In this document: in pieces, positions 18,837 to 27,055 of the stretch
How the letters are laid out: every line of letters begins with the position of its first letter
How positions within the stretch are numbered: the first letter of the stretch is position 1
DNA from: Pseudomonas wayambapalatensis
GTDB taxonomy: Bacteria > Pseudomonadota > Gammaproteobacteria > Pseudomonadales > Pseudomonadaceae
Assembly (NCBI GenBank): GCA_014268975.2
Contig: CP077096.1
Location: forward strand, 5,012,001 to 5,076,000
Length of the DNA stretch: 64,000 bases
Direction: 5' to 3'
Notes under the pieces: model-generated
Seen by the model: the letters and a program-made list of their open reading frames with translations, nothing else
Told to the model about the DNA's origin: nothing
Database searches by the model: none
Position numbers and translations under genes: made by a program

Positions 18837-19442
18837 TCAGAAATCGAAGAACACCGTCTCCCCTTCCCCCTGGAGGCGAATGTCGAACCGATAGGCTGTC
18901 TTGCCATCCACCTCACAGCGCTTGGCGACCAGTGTCTCGCGCCGCTGCGGCTGCTCGATCAGGTTGAGCACCGGGCACTTGCCGTTGGCCTCGGCCTCGT
19001 CATCGAAATACAAGCGGGTATGCAGGTGGATGTTGATCCCCCGGGCGAACAGGCTGATGTTGATGTGCGGTGCCATCGGCACCCCGGCGGCATTGTTCAC
19101 CACACCTGGCTTGACCGTGTGCAGGGTCCACTCACCCGCATCGAAGGTGGTGGCGGTCCGGCCGAAGCTGTTGAAGGCGTTCTCCAGGTTGAACACGTCC
19201 TGGTACTGGCCGTTGGCATCGGCCTGCCACACCTCGAGGAAGGAATCGCGCACTAGATGGCCATTGCCATCGTACACCTGGCCGATCAGCAGGATGTGCT
19301 CGCCCGGGGCCTGCGGACGAGCCAGACGGTTCCAGATTTCCTGATCGCGGGTCGGATTACCAGCCGCTTCCAGGGCCAGGCCGATGTGCACATAGGGGCC
19401 GGCAGTCTGCGAGGGGGTTTCCGGCAGCAGTTCGATAGGCAT
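18837..19442 (-). CDS. pcaG: Protocatechuate 3,4-dioxygenase alpha subunit
   Basis: Structural subunit of the (alpha-beta)12 intradiol dioxygenase that cleaves protocatechuate to beta-carboxymuconate. The 201-residue product starts MPIELLPETPSQTAGPYVHIG, the standard PcaG start, and carries the EVWQADANGQY and APHINISLFARGINIHLHTRLYF segments. As expected for the alpha chain, the iron ligands of PcaH are not all conserved. It lies 11 bp behind pcaH in one operon. Window context gives no other pca genes, consistent with the scattered pca regulon of P. putida. Confidence 0.96.
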   Translation of the reverse strand: MPIELLPETPSQTAGPYVHIGLALEAAGNPTRDQEIWNRLARPQAPGEHILLIGQVYDGNGHLVRDSFLEVWQADANGQYQDVFNLENAFNSFGRTATTFDAGEWTLHTVKPGVVNNAAGVPMAPHINISLFARGINIHLHTRLYFDDEAEANGKCPVLNLIEQPQRRETLVAKRCEVDGKTAYRFDIRLQGEGETVFFDF

Positions 19443-19453
19443 GACGGATCTCC

Positions 19454-20173
19454 TCAGCGATTCTCGAAGTGGGTCTGGCGCTGGCCACGCAGCACGATGT
19501 CGAAGCGGTAGGCCAGGCAGTCCATCGGGTTGGCGTGGCTCATGTCGAGCCGAGCAATCAGGCGCTGCACCGCGTCCGGGTTGGCGATCGACTTGACGAT
19601 CGGACACATCGGAATCAGCGGGTCACCTTCGAAATACAGTTGGGTGATCAGCTTGGTGGCAATCGAAGGGCCGCTGATGGAGAAGTGGATGTGCGCCGGA
19701 CGCCAATCGTTGGGGCCGTTGCGCCAGGGGTAGGGGCCGGGCTTGATGGTGCGGAAGCTGTAGTAGCCGTCACGGTCGGTCAGGCAGCGACCGACGCCAC
19801 CGAAGTTCGGATCGAGCGGGGCCAGGTAGCGGTCGTTCTTGTGGCGGTAGCGACCACCAGCGTTGGCCTGCCACATCTCCACCAGAGTATTGGGCACCGG
19901 CTTGCCGTACTGGTCGACGACCCGCCCGGCGATGATGATGCGTTCACCAATCGGCAGGCCACCATTGTTGAAGTTCAGCAACAGGTCATGGTCGTGCTCG
20001 CCGAAGCGCAGGTGGGAAAAATCCGGGCCGGTGCTTTCGCTGACCGACTGCGCAATGCTCACCAGCGCCTGGCGCGGCGAGCGGGCGATGGATGTCTTGT
20101 AATCAGGCGTGAAGGCCTTGGGGTGCCAGTTGCGATCACGGATCACGAAGCGGCTGGTGTCCTGGGCGGGCAT
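19454..20173 (-). CDS. pcaH: Protocatechuate 3,4-dioxygenase beta subunit (iron-binding)
   Basis: Catalytic subunit holding the non-haem Fe(III). The 239-residue product starts MPAQDTSRFVIRDRNWHP. The four iron ligands are visible as Tyr109 (GGRYRHK), Tyr148 (PGPYPWR), His161 and His163 (RPAHIHF). These agree with known enzyme numbering after adding the initiator Met. The start at 20173 was chosen for the conserved N-terminus; the frame stays open 67 codons further upstream by chance. A PcaQ-type inverted repeat lies about 106 bp upstream. Confidence 0.97.
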   Translation of the reverse strand: MPAQDTSRFVIRDRNWHPKAFTPDYKTSIARSPRQALVSIAQSVSESTGPDFSHLRFGEHDHDLLLNFNNGGLPIGERIIIAGRVVDQYGKPVPNTLVEMWQANAGGRYRHKNDRYLAPLDPNFGGVGRCLTDRDGYYSFRTIKPGPYPWRNGPNDWRPAHIHFSISGPSIATKLITQLYFEGDPLIPMCPIVKSIANPDAVQRLIARLDMSHANPMDCLAYRFDIVLRGQRQTHFENR

Positions 20174-20278
20174 GCCGTTTTCCTCTCTTGGAATTGTTCG
20201 AACCACCTGTGCGTGGCAGGCGGACGTGCAGTTTCCGGCAGGTCGCGCAGGGCGAAAACTGAAAACATGCGCGCCAGA

Positions 20279-20296
20279 CATAACCATTTGGTTATG
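20279..20296. promoter_or_regulatory. PcaQ-type operator upstream of pcaHG
   Basis: CATAACCATTTGGTTATG is a perfect 8-2-8 palindrome that contains ATAACC-N4-GGTTAT. This agrees with the ATAACC-N4-GGTTA(A) motif described for the LysR regulator PcaQ in alphaproteobacteria. It lies 106-123 bp before the pcaH start, a normal activator position, in the region shared with the divergent peptidase gene. Confidence 0.7.
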
Positions 20297-20416
20297 CAAC
20301 TTTTCACCAGACCTCCCGATCTGAAGCGCTGGACTATTCTGGATGGACTGCGGTGCTGGCTGCGCAGAGCCCAACGGCCCTTCAGCCAGGCACGACCCTC
20401 ACAGCGGAGAACTTCT

Positions 20417-21301
20417 ATGGACTGGCGAAAAGGCCGACGCAGCGACAATGTAGTGGATGCACGCGGCGAAGGCGGTGGCGGTGGGATGCGCTTCGGCGGT
20501 GGCAAGGGCCTGGGGCTGGGTGCCGTGCTGCTGATCGTCGGCATCGGCTGGCTCACCGGCCAGGATCCGCTGCAGATCCTCGGCCAGCTCGCCGGCCAGA
20601 TGGAGCAGCAGCAGGCAGCGCCCAGCGGCGCTGGCGGCAAGGCTCCACCGGCCAATGACCAACAGGCCGAGTTCGTCGCCTCGATCCTCGGCGATACCGA
20701 AGACACCTGGAAAGCCCTGTTCGCCCAGGCCGGAAAACAGTACCGCGATCCCAAGCTGGTGCTGTTCAGCGGCCAGGTCAACTCCGCCTGCGGCTTCGCC
20801 TCCTCGGCGGTCGGCCCCTTCTATTGCCCGGGTGACCAGCGGGTGTACCTGGACATGTCGTTCTTCCGCGAAATGGAAACCCGCTTCGCCGCCGCCGGCG
20901 ACTTCGCCCAGGCCTACGTGATCGCACACGAGATTGGCCACCACGTGCAGACCCTGCTCGGCGTCTCGGCCAAGGTCGATGCCGCGCGCCGCAGCGGCCA
21001 GCGCCTGGAAGGCGACAATGGCCTGCTGGTACGCCAGGAACTGCAGGCCGACTGCCTGGCTGGTGTCTGGGCCTACCAGGCACAGAAACGCCTCAACTGG
21101 CTGGAGCCCGGCGATGTCGAAGAGGCGCTCAACGCCGCCAACGCCATCGGCGACGACCGCCTGCAGCAACAGGGTCAGGGACGCGTGGTGCCCGACTCCT
21201 TCACCCATGGCACCTCGGCGCAGCGGGTACGCTGGTTCAAGGCTGGCTTTGCCAGCGGCGACCTGAACCGCTGCGACACCTTCAGCGCACGCAACCTGTA
21301 A
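20417..21301 (+). CDS. ypfJ: Neutral zinc metallopeptidase, YpfJ family, membrane-anchored
   Basis: A 294-residue member of the putative neutral zinc metallopeptidase family. A charged, Gly-rich N-terminus (residues 1-30) is followed by one hydrophobic segment near 31-47, so the body is probably periplasmic. The zinc motif HEIGHH is at 171-176 and the downstream RQELQADCLAGVWA helps form the site. Cys125 and Cys137 flank SAVGPFY. GCGGAGA precedes ATG 20417. The frame stays open far upstream, but that part is only the shadow of pcaH. Physiological substrate unknown. Confidence 0.9.
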   Translation: MDWRKGRRSDNVVDARGEGGGGGMRFGGGKGLGLGAVLLIVGIGWLTGQDPLQILGQLAGQMEQQQAAPSGAGGKAPPANDQQAEFVASILGDTEDTWKALFAQAGKQYRDPKLVLFSGQVNSACGFASSAVGPFYCPGDQRVYLDMSFFREMETRFAAAGDFAQAYVIAHEIGHHVQTLLGVSAKVDAARRSGQRLEGDNGLLVRQELQADCLAGVWAYQAQKRLNWLEPGDVEEALNAANAIGDDRLQQQGQGRVVPDSFTHGTSAQRVRWFKAGFASGDLNRCDTFSARNL

Positions 21302-21366
21302 CGCCCCGCTGCAACGGGCGTTGCAGAGCCTCTCCAGAATGCAATACGACCAATGGGTCATTTTCT

Positions 21367-21405
21367 GCTGAAAAACGTTTCAGCCACAGCCAATTCGGCC
21401 GATAA
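21367..21405 (+). promoter_or_regulatory. Probable FliA (sigma-28) promoter with upstream palindrome, mcpS-like gene
   Basis: GCTGAAAAACGTTTCAGC (21367-21384) is an inverted repeat; 13 nt later comes GCCGATAA (21398-21405), an exact sigma-28 -10 element. The same arrangement with the same spacing precedes the second chemoreceptor gene. The -35 part is unlike the textbook element. Confidence 0.55.
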
Positions 21406-21488
21406 CCCATGGACCCTTCAGCTGGCCCCTATAAGAACAACGCCCGGCGACGTGAGATTTTGCAAGACACATTTTCTGGAGAGCGTGC

Positions 21489-23408
21489 ATGAACAGATGG
21501 TTTGCCGACAAGAGCGTGAACCTCAAACTCGGTCTGGGCTTCGGTCTGGTCCTGGTATTGACCGGCCTGCTGGCCCTGGCCAGTTGGACCAGCCTGGGCA
21601 GCCTCATCAATCGCAGCAACTGGATGAGCGACATTACCCGCCTCAACACTGACCTGACCAACCTGCGCGTGGCGCGTCTGCAATACATGCTGACCGACGG
21701 CGACGACACCGCGGCAGCCAACGTGCTGACCAAGCTGGATATCTTCAACAAACAGCAGCAGCACCTGGTAACCACCTTCAAGAGCCCGGAAAACGTCAAG
21801 CTGCTGCGCGAGCTGGGCGGTATCATCGACCAGTACCGCGTATCGCTGGACAAGATGCGTGCCGCCTACAAGACCACTCTTGGCGCCCGCGACAGCATGA
21901 ACCAGAACGGCACCAAGGCCGTGGAAGCCGTCGCCGCCATCGGCAACGATGTGCTGACCCGCGAGGAAAGCGATGCCAGCCGCCTGCAACAGTACCTGAC
22001 CGTCAGCAAGGCTCGCCAACAGCTGACCCAGGTACGCCTGGACGTGCGCAACTACATCTCAGATCCGAGCAACGCCAACGAACAGGCCGCCCTGCGCCAG
22101 CTCGACCTGGCCCTGACCGAAATCGACGGCCTCAAGCGCCAGTTGCCGAACGACGGCACGCGTATCCAGGCATTCGACGTCGCCGTGCGGACCTATGGTG
22201 ATTCGGTGCGTCAGTTCCGCGATGCCATCTCGCAGATCGCCCTGGCACGCCAGGAGATGACCACCCAGGGTGGCGATATCGTCAAGATCAGTGACGCCCT
22301 CTACAAGATCCAGCTCGAACGCCGTGACATCGAAAGTGCCGAGGCCCGCGCCCTGCAGATCGGCGCGACGCTGCTGGCCCTGCTCATCGGCGTACTCGCC
22401 GCCGTGATCATCACCCGCCAGATCACTCGCCCGCTGCGCGAGACCCTCGCCGTGGTGGAGAAGATCGCCGGTGGCGACCTGACCCACAACCTGCAAGTCA
22501 CTCGCCGCGACGAGCTGGGCGTGCTGCAGCAAGGTATTGCGCGCATGGGTACGACCCTGCGTGACCTCATCAGCGGCATCCGTGACGGTGTTACCCAGAT
22601 CGCCAGTGCGGCCGAGGAGCTGTCGGCGGTGACCGAGCAGACCAGCGCCGGTGCCAACAGCCAGAAGGTCGAGACCGACCAGGTCGCTACCGCCATGCAC
22701 GAAATGGCTGCCACCGTGCAGGAAGTCGCGCGCAACGCCGAACAGGCGTCGCTTGCAGCGACCAACGCCGACGGCGAAGCCCGTGCCGGTGACAAAGTGG
22801 TGGGCGAGGCGATCAACCAGATCGAGCGCCTGGCCGCCGAGGTCAACCGCTCCACCGAAGCGATGAACCTGCTGCAACAGGAAAGCCAGAAGATCGGCAG
22901 TGTCATGGACGTGATCAAGTCAGTGGCCGAACAGACCAACCTGTTGGCGCTCAACGCTGCCATCGAAGCGGCTCGCGCCGGTGAGGCGGGACGTGGGTTC
23001 GCCGTGGTCGCCGACGAAGTGCGTGGCCTGGCGCAGCGCACGCAGAAGTCCACCGAAGAGATCGAAGAGCTGGTCGCCAGCCTGCAGAACGGCACACAGC
23101 AGGTGGCCAACGCCATGCTCGGCAGCCGCACCCTGACCGACAGCAGCGTGGAACTGGCACGCAAGGCCGGCGCGTCGCTGGAGAACATCACCAGCACCGT
23201 ATCGGGCATCCAGTCGATGAACCAGCAGATCGCCGCCGCCGCAGAGCAGCAGAGTGCCGTGGCCGAAGAGATCAGCCGCAGCATCCTCAGCGTACGCGAT
23301 GTGTCCGAACAGACCGCCGCTGCGAGCGACGAGACGGCGGCCTCCAGCGTCGAGCTGGCGCGGCTGGGTGGGCAGTTGCAAACCCTGGTCAGCCATTTCC
23401 GCGTCTGA
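21489..23408 (+). CDS. mcpS: Methyl-accepting chemotaxis protein, McpS-like (HBM domain; TCA-cycle acids)
   Basis: A 639-residue chemoreceptor: TM1 about 12-33, a ~255-residue periplasmic helical bimodular (HBM) domain, TM2 about 289-309, HAMP, then a signalling domain with the conserved NLLALNAAIEAARAGE tip. Arg60, Arg63, Arg254 and Thr258 fall where the malate-contacting residues of P. putida McpS are placed (from memory). Gene order after pcaHG and ypfJ also fits McpS. Expected ligands are malate, succinate, fumarate and similar acids, with a second site in the distal module for acetate-like ligands. Confidence 0.88.
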   Translation: MNRWFADKSVNLKLGLGFGLVLVLTGLLALASWTSLGSLINRSNWMSDITRLNTDLTNLRVARLQYMLTDGDDTAAANVLTKLDIFNKQQQHLVTTFKSPENVKLLRELGGIIDQYRVSLDKMRAAYKTTLGARDSMNQNGTKAVEAVAAIGNDVLTREESDASRLQQYLTVSKARQQLTQVRLDVRNYISDPSNANEQAALRQLDLALTEIDGLKRQLPNDGTRIQAFDVAVRTYGDSVRQFRDAISQIALARQEMTTQGGDIVKISDALYKIQLERRDIESAEARALQIGATLLALLIGVLAAVIITRQITRPLRETLAVVEKIAGGDLTHNLQVTRRDELGVLQQGIARMGTTLRDLISGIRDGVTQIASAAEELSAVTEQTSAGANSQKVETDQVATAMHEMAATVQEVARNAEQASLAATNADGEARAGDKVVGEAINQIERLAAEVNRSTEAMNLLQQESQKIGSVMDVIKSVAEQTNLLALNAAIEAARAGEAGRGFAVVADEVRGLAQRTQKSTEEIEELVASLQNGTQQVANAMLGSRTLTDSSVELARKAGASLENITSTVSGIQSMNQQIAAAAEQQSAVAEEISRSILSVRDVSEQTAAASDETAASSVELARLGGQLQTLVSHFRV

Positions 23409-23421
23409 CCACACGCCTTCC

Positions 23422-23440
23422 GGGGCCGCGTCGCGGCCCC
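23422..23440 (+). terminator. Hairpin after the McpS-like gene
   Basis: GGGGCCGC pairs with GCGGCCCC around a 3-nt loop, 13 nt after the stop codon. No U-run follows immediately. It separates the first chemoreceptor from the promoter of the second. Confidence 0.5.
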
Positions 23441-23461
23441 CATCCTTCCCCCAAAAAATCT

Positions 23462-23500
23462 GCTGAATAGCGTTTCAGCTCCTGCAAATATTGCCGATAT
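23462..23500 (+). promoter_or_regulatory. Probable FliA (sigma-28) promoter of the second chemoreceptor gene
   Basis: GCTGAATAGCGTTTCAGC (23462-23479), a 13-nt gap and GCCGATAT (23493-23500) copy the layout in front of the first chemoreceptor gene. One base of the -10 differs from the FliA consensus. Confidence 0.5.
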
Positions 23501-23589
23501 CTCTTCTGCGGCAACGGAGGGCCCATCACAAAAACAAAAGCCGAATGACGCGAAGTCCCGCGAGCAGGCGCTTTCCCCGGGGAACCTCC

Positions 23590-25200
23590 ATGAGCAACAG
23601 GTTTGCCAACATCAGCGTCAAACTCAAACTGATGCTGGGCTTCAGCCTGGTCCTTCTACTCACCACCGCACTGGCCTTGACCGGCTGGAACAGCCTGGAA
23701 AACCTCGTCGCACGCAGCAACTCTATGGGGCAGATCACCCAGTTCAACACGCACCTGAACAACCTGCGCGTGGCACGCCTGCAATACATGCTCGCCGACG
23801 GCGACGAAAGCGCCGCCACCACCGTGCAAGCCCGCCTGGACACCTTCGACCAGCACAAGCAGGAACTGCTCGCCAGCTTCGACCATCCCCAGAGCCTGCA
23901 ACTGCTGCGCGAACAGGCCACCTACATCGACCAGTACCGCGCCTCGCTGGACAAGATGCGCCAGGGCTACCGCACCATCGCCAGCAAACCCGACGCCGAG
24001 CAGCAGGTACGCGACGCCCGGGCGGCGATCGCCACGGCACGCCAGGAAATGATCGAGGAGCAGGCGCAGATCACCAAGCGCAGCGACGAGCTGTACAAGA
24101 TCGAACTTGGCAGGCGCGATGTCGATACCGCCCAGGCGCGCAACCTGCAACTCGGCGTGGCGCTGCTGGCGCTGGTGTTCGGCCTGCTCGGCGCCGTGAT
24201 CATCACCCGCCAGATCACCCGCCCCTTGCAGGAAACCCTCGAAGTGGTGAAGAAGATCGCCGAAGGCGACCTCACCCAGCGCCTGCAAATCACCCGCCGT
24301 GACGAACTCGGCACCTTGCGGCAGGGCATCGCGGGCACGGGCGAAACCCTGCGCGCACTGATCACCGGTATCCGCGACGGCGTCACCCAGATCGCCAGCG
24401 CCGCCGAGGAACTGTCGGCAGTGACCGAACAGACCAGTGCCGGAGTCAACAATCAGAAGGTCGAAACCGACCAGGTCGCCACCGCCATGCACGAGATGAT
24501 CGCGACCGTGCAGGAAGTCGCACGCAATGCCGAGCAGGCATCCCAAGCCGCCACGCAGGCCGATGGCGAGGCCCGTGCCGGTGACAGGGTGGTGAACGAG
24601 GCCATCGGCCAGATCGAACGCCTGGCCGCTGAGGTACAGCACTCCACCGAGGCGATGAACCTGCTGCAACAGGAAAGCCAGAAGATCGGCAGCGTCATGG
24701 ACGTGATCAAGTCGGTGGCCCAGCAGACCAACCTGCTGGCACTGAATGCCGCCATCGAAGCGGCGCGTGCCGGTGAAGCCGGGCGCGGCTTTGCGGTGGT
24801 CGCCGATGAGGTCCGTGCCCTGGCCCAGCGCACGCAGAAGTCTACCGAAGAGATCGAAGAACTGGTCGCCAGCCTGCAGAACGGCACCCAGCGCGTGGCC
24901 ACCGCCATGCAAGGCAGCAGCGGGCTGACCGACAGCAGCGTGGAACTGGCCCGCAAGGCTGGCACCTCATTGGCCAGCATCACCCGCACTGTGTCGGGAA
25001 TTCAGGCGATGAACCAGCAGATTGCCGCTGCGGCAGAGCAGCAGAGCGCCGTGGCCGACGAGATCGGCCGCAGCATCATGAATGTGCGCGATGTGTCGGA
25101 GCAGACGGCGGCGGCCAGTGAGGAGACAGCAGCGTCAAGCGTGGAGCTGGCGCGGCTGGGTGGGCAGTTGCAGACGATGGTCAGCCACTTCCGCGTTTGA
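23590..25200 (+). CDS. Tandem paralogous chemoreceptor with a shortened ligand-binding domain
   Basis: A 536-residue chemoreceptor that aligns end to end with its 639-residue neighbour, apart from one gap of 103 residues. Residues 1-130 and everything after about 139 correspond. The gap falls in the middle of the HBM domain, removing roughly residues 135-238 of the neighbour. Arg60, Arg63 and Arg151 (equivalent to Arg254) remain; the Thr258 equivalent is Ile155. TM2 (about 186-206), HAMP and the signalling domain are intact. It is therefore probably a working receptor with only the membrane-proximal module. ATG 23590 matches the neighbour's start. Confidence 0.88.
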   Translation: MSNRFANISVKLKLMLGFSLVLLLTTALALTGWNSLENLVARSNSMGQITQFNTHLNNLRVARLQYMLADGDESAATTVQARLDTFDQHKQELLASFDHPQSLQLLREQATYIDQYRASLDKMRQGYRTIASKPDAEQQVRDARAAIATARQEMIEEQAQITKRSDELYKIELGRRDVDTAQARNLQLGVALLALVFGLLGAVIITRQITRPLQETLEVVKKIAEGDLTQRLQITRRDELGTLRQGIAGTGETLRALITGIRDGVTQIASAAEELSAVTEQTSAGVNNQKVETDQVATAMHEMIATVQEVARNAEQASQAATQADGEARAGDRVVNEAIGQIERLAAEVQHSTEAMNLLQQESQKIGSVMDVIKSVAQQTNLLALNAAIEAARAGEAGRGFAVVADEVRALAQRTQKSTEEIEELVASLQNGTQRVATAMQGSSGLTDSSVELARKAGTSLASITRTVSGIQAMNQQIAAAAEQQSAVADEIGRSIMNVRDVSEQTAAASEETAASSVELARLGGQLQTMVSHFRV

Positions 25201-25270
25201 AGCACCTCCCACAGGTTCCCCACTGCCGTTGAGCGCGGTGGGGTGCCTGTGGAAGCGGGCTTGCACGGTA

Positions 25271-26938
25271 TTACTTGACGATCAACCCAACCCCGCGCCC
25301 GCGTGGATCGGACGCGGTCTCGAGCTTCTCGCCGGTGACCCGGATCGCCTGGATATCGCCCATTTCCCAGCCTTGATCCTCAAGCACGTAGCCCATCTTC
25401 TTCAGATCCTCTGCCACCTGCCCTTTGAGCGGTGCATAGCTGTCGAAATAGATGGTGTCCTTGGGCAGCAGCTGGTGGTGCACACGCTGGGCGGCCACGG
25501 CTTTTTCCAGCGGCATGCCATAGTCGTACAGGTTGTTCATCACCTGGAAGATCGAGGTGAAGATCCGCGAACCACCCGGCGTACCGACCACCAGGGTCAG
25601 CTTGCCGTCGCGGGTGACCAGGCTTGGGCTCATGGACGAGAGCATACGCTTGCCCGGCTCGATGGCATTGGAATCACCACCCACCACGCCAAAGGCGTTG
25701 GCCGCTCCAGGCTTGGCGCTGAAATCGTCCATCTCGTCGTTGAGCAGGAAGCCCGCGCCCTTGACCACCACGCCGCTGCCATAGTCGAGGTTCAGGGTGT
25801 AGGTGTTGCTCACCGCGTTACCCTGCTTGTCGACGATGGAGAAGTGCGTGGTCTGGTGCGGCTCCAGGCCCGGCTTGACCTGGTCGGTGGCGGAGATCGC
25901 TTTGGGGTTGACCTGCGCCGCGCGCTTGGCCAGGTAGTCCTTGGCCACCAGCTCCTTGACCGGCACCTTGGTGAAGGCCGGGTCGCCCAGGTAGTCGGCG
26001 CGGTCGGCGAACACACGCTTCTCGATCTCGGCTAGCAGGTGGATGTACTTGACCGAGTTGTGCTCGACACCCTTGAAATCGGCCGCACGGTCTTCCTTGA
26101 TGCCCAACAGCTGAGCCAGGGCGACGCCACCAGAGCTTGGCGGTGGCGCGGTGTAGACCACATTGCCGCGCCAGTCGATGGCGATCGGGTCCCGCCACAC
26201 GGCCTTGTAGTCCTTCAGATCTTCCTTGGTGATCAGGCCCTTGTCGGCCTGCATCTGCGCCACCAGCAAGTCGGCGGTCTTGCCCTGGTAGAACTCGCTG
26301 ACGCCCTTGTCGGCGATGCGTTCCAGGGTCTTGGCCAGCTCGGGCTGCTTGAACAGCTCGCCGACCTTCATGTCGCCGAAGTAGTCGTTGAAGTTGGTGG
26401 CGGTCTTGAACAGGCCCTGGGCATCGTCGCGGTACTGGTACTGCTTCTGCGCGATCTTGAAGCCGTTCTGCGCATAGCCGATGGCCGGGGTGAGCAGCTC
26501 GCTCCACTTGAGCTTGCCGAACTTCTGGTGCGCCTCCCACAGGCCCATCACCGTGCCAGGCACGCCAGCAGCGCGTACGCCGACCAGGCTGAGGTTCTCG
26601 ATGACCTCGCCCTTGTCGTCCAGGTACATGTTGCGCGTGGCGGCCTTGGGCGCGACTTCACGGTAGTCGAGGAAGTACGGCTTGCCGTCGACGAACAGGG
26701 TCATGAAGCCACCGCCGCCGATGTTGCCGGCTTCGGGGTAGGTGACCGCCAGGGTGAACGCAGTGGCGACCGCGGCATCCACCGCGTTGCCGCCTTTCTT
26801 GAGAATGTCGGCGGCTACCTGTGCGCCATATTGATCGGGCGCCGCCACCGCGCCACCTTCGAGTGTCACGGCATAGGCGGAAGAACAGCTCAGGATCGCG
26901 GCCCCGAGGGCCAGGGACTGGAACATGACGATACGCAT
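25271..26938 (-). CDS. ggt: Gamma-glutamyltransferase (periplasmic, Ntn hydrolase)
   Basis: Hydrolyses or transfers the gamma-glutamyl group of glutathione and related compounds. The 555-residue precursor has a signal peptide (MRIVMFQSLALGAAILSCSSAYA). The self-cleavage site lies before Thr364 in HQTTHFSIVD, giving large and small subunits, and GKRMLSSMSPS near 430 lines the gamma-glutamyl site. The start at 26938 was chosen for the AAGGAAG ribosome site; an upstream in-frame ATG lacks one. An AAAAACAA stretch sits just before that ribosome site. Confidence 0.95.
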   Translation of the reverse strand: MRIVMFQSLALGAAILSCSSAYAVTLEGGAVAAPDQYGAQVAADILKKGGNAVDAAVATAFTLAVTYPEAGNIGGGGFMTLFVDGKPYFLDYREVAPKAATRNMYLDDKGEVIENLSLVGVRAAGVPGTVMGLWEAHQKFGKLKWSELLTPAIGYAQNGFKIAQKQYQYRDDAQGLFKTATNFNDYFGDMKVGELFKQPELAKTLERIADKGVSEFYQGKTADLLVAQMQADKGLITKEDLKDYKAVWRDPIAIDWRGNVVYTAPPPSSGGVALAQLLGIKEDRAADFKGVEHNSVKYIHLLAEIEKRVFADRADYLGDPAFTKVPVKELVAKDYLAKRAAQVNPKAISATDQVKPGLEPHQTTHFSIVDKQGNAVSNTYTLNLDYGSGVVVKGAGFLLNDEMDDFSAKPGAANAFGVVGGDSNAIEPGKRMLSSMSPSLVTRDGKLTLVVGTPGGSRIFTSIFQVMNNLYDYGMPLEKAVAAQRVHHQLLPKDTIYFDSYAPLKGQVAEDLKKMGYVLEDQGWEMGDIQAIRVTGEKLETASDPRGRGVGLIVK

Positions 26939-26953
26939 GACACTTCCTTGGTG

Positions 26954-26961
26954 TTGTTTTT
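26954..26961 (-). promoter_or_regulatory. Candidate Hfq/Crc motif before ggt
   Basis: The minus strand reads AAAAACAA, 15 nt before the ggt start and beside its AAGGAAG ribosome site. It fits AAnAAnAA. The sequence is short and A-rich, so support is modest. Confidence 0.35.
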
Positions 26962-27055
26962 GTCGAGCACTCATTTAAGGCTCAAGCGTTGCGACTAAGC
27001 AAACGGCACACAGGAAAGGAGGCGTCTTTGGGCAAATCTGTCGCGTTCAGGTAAC

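Noticed and set aside
19469..20416. Plus-strand extension of the metallopeptidase frame across pcaH
   Set aside because: It is antisense to pcaH, whose iron ligands are intact. The peptidase has a proper ribosome site at 20404-20410 and start at 20417.
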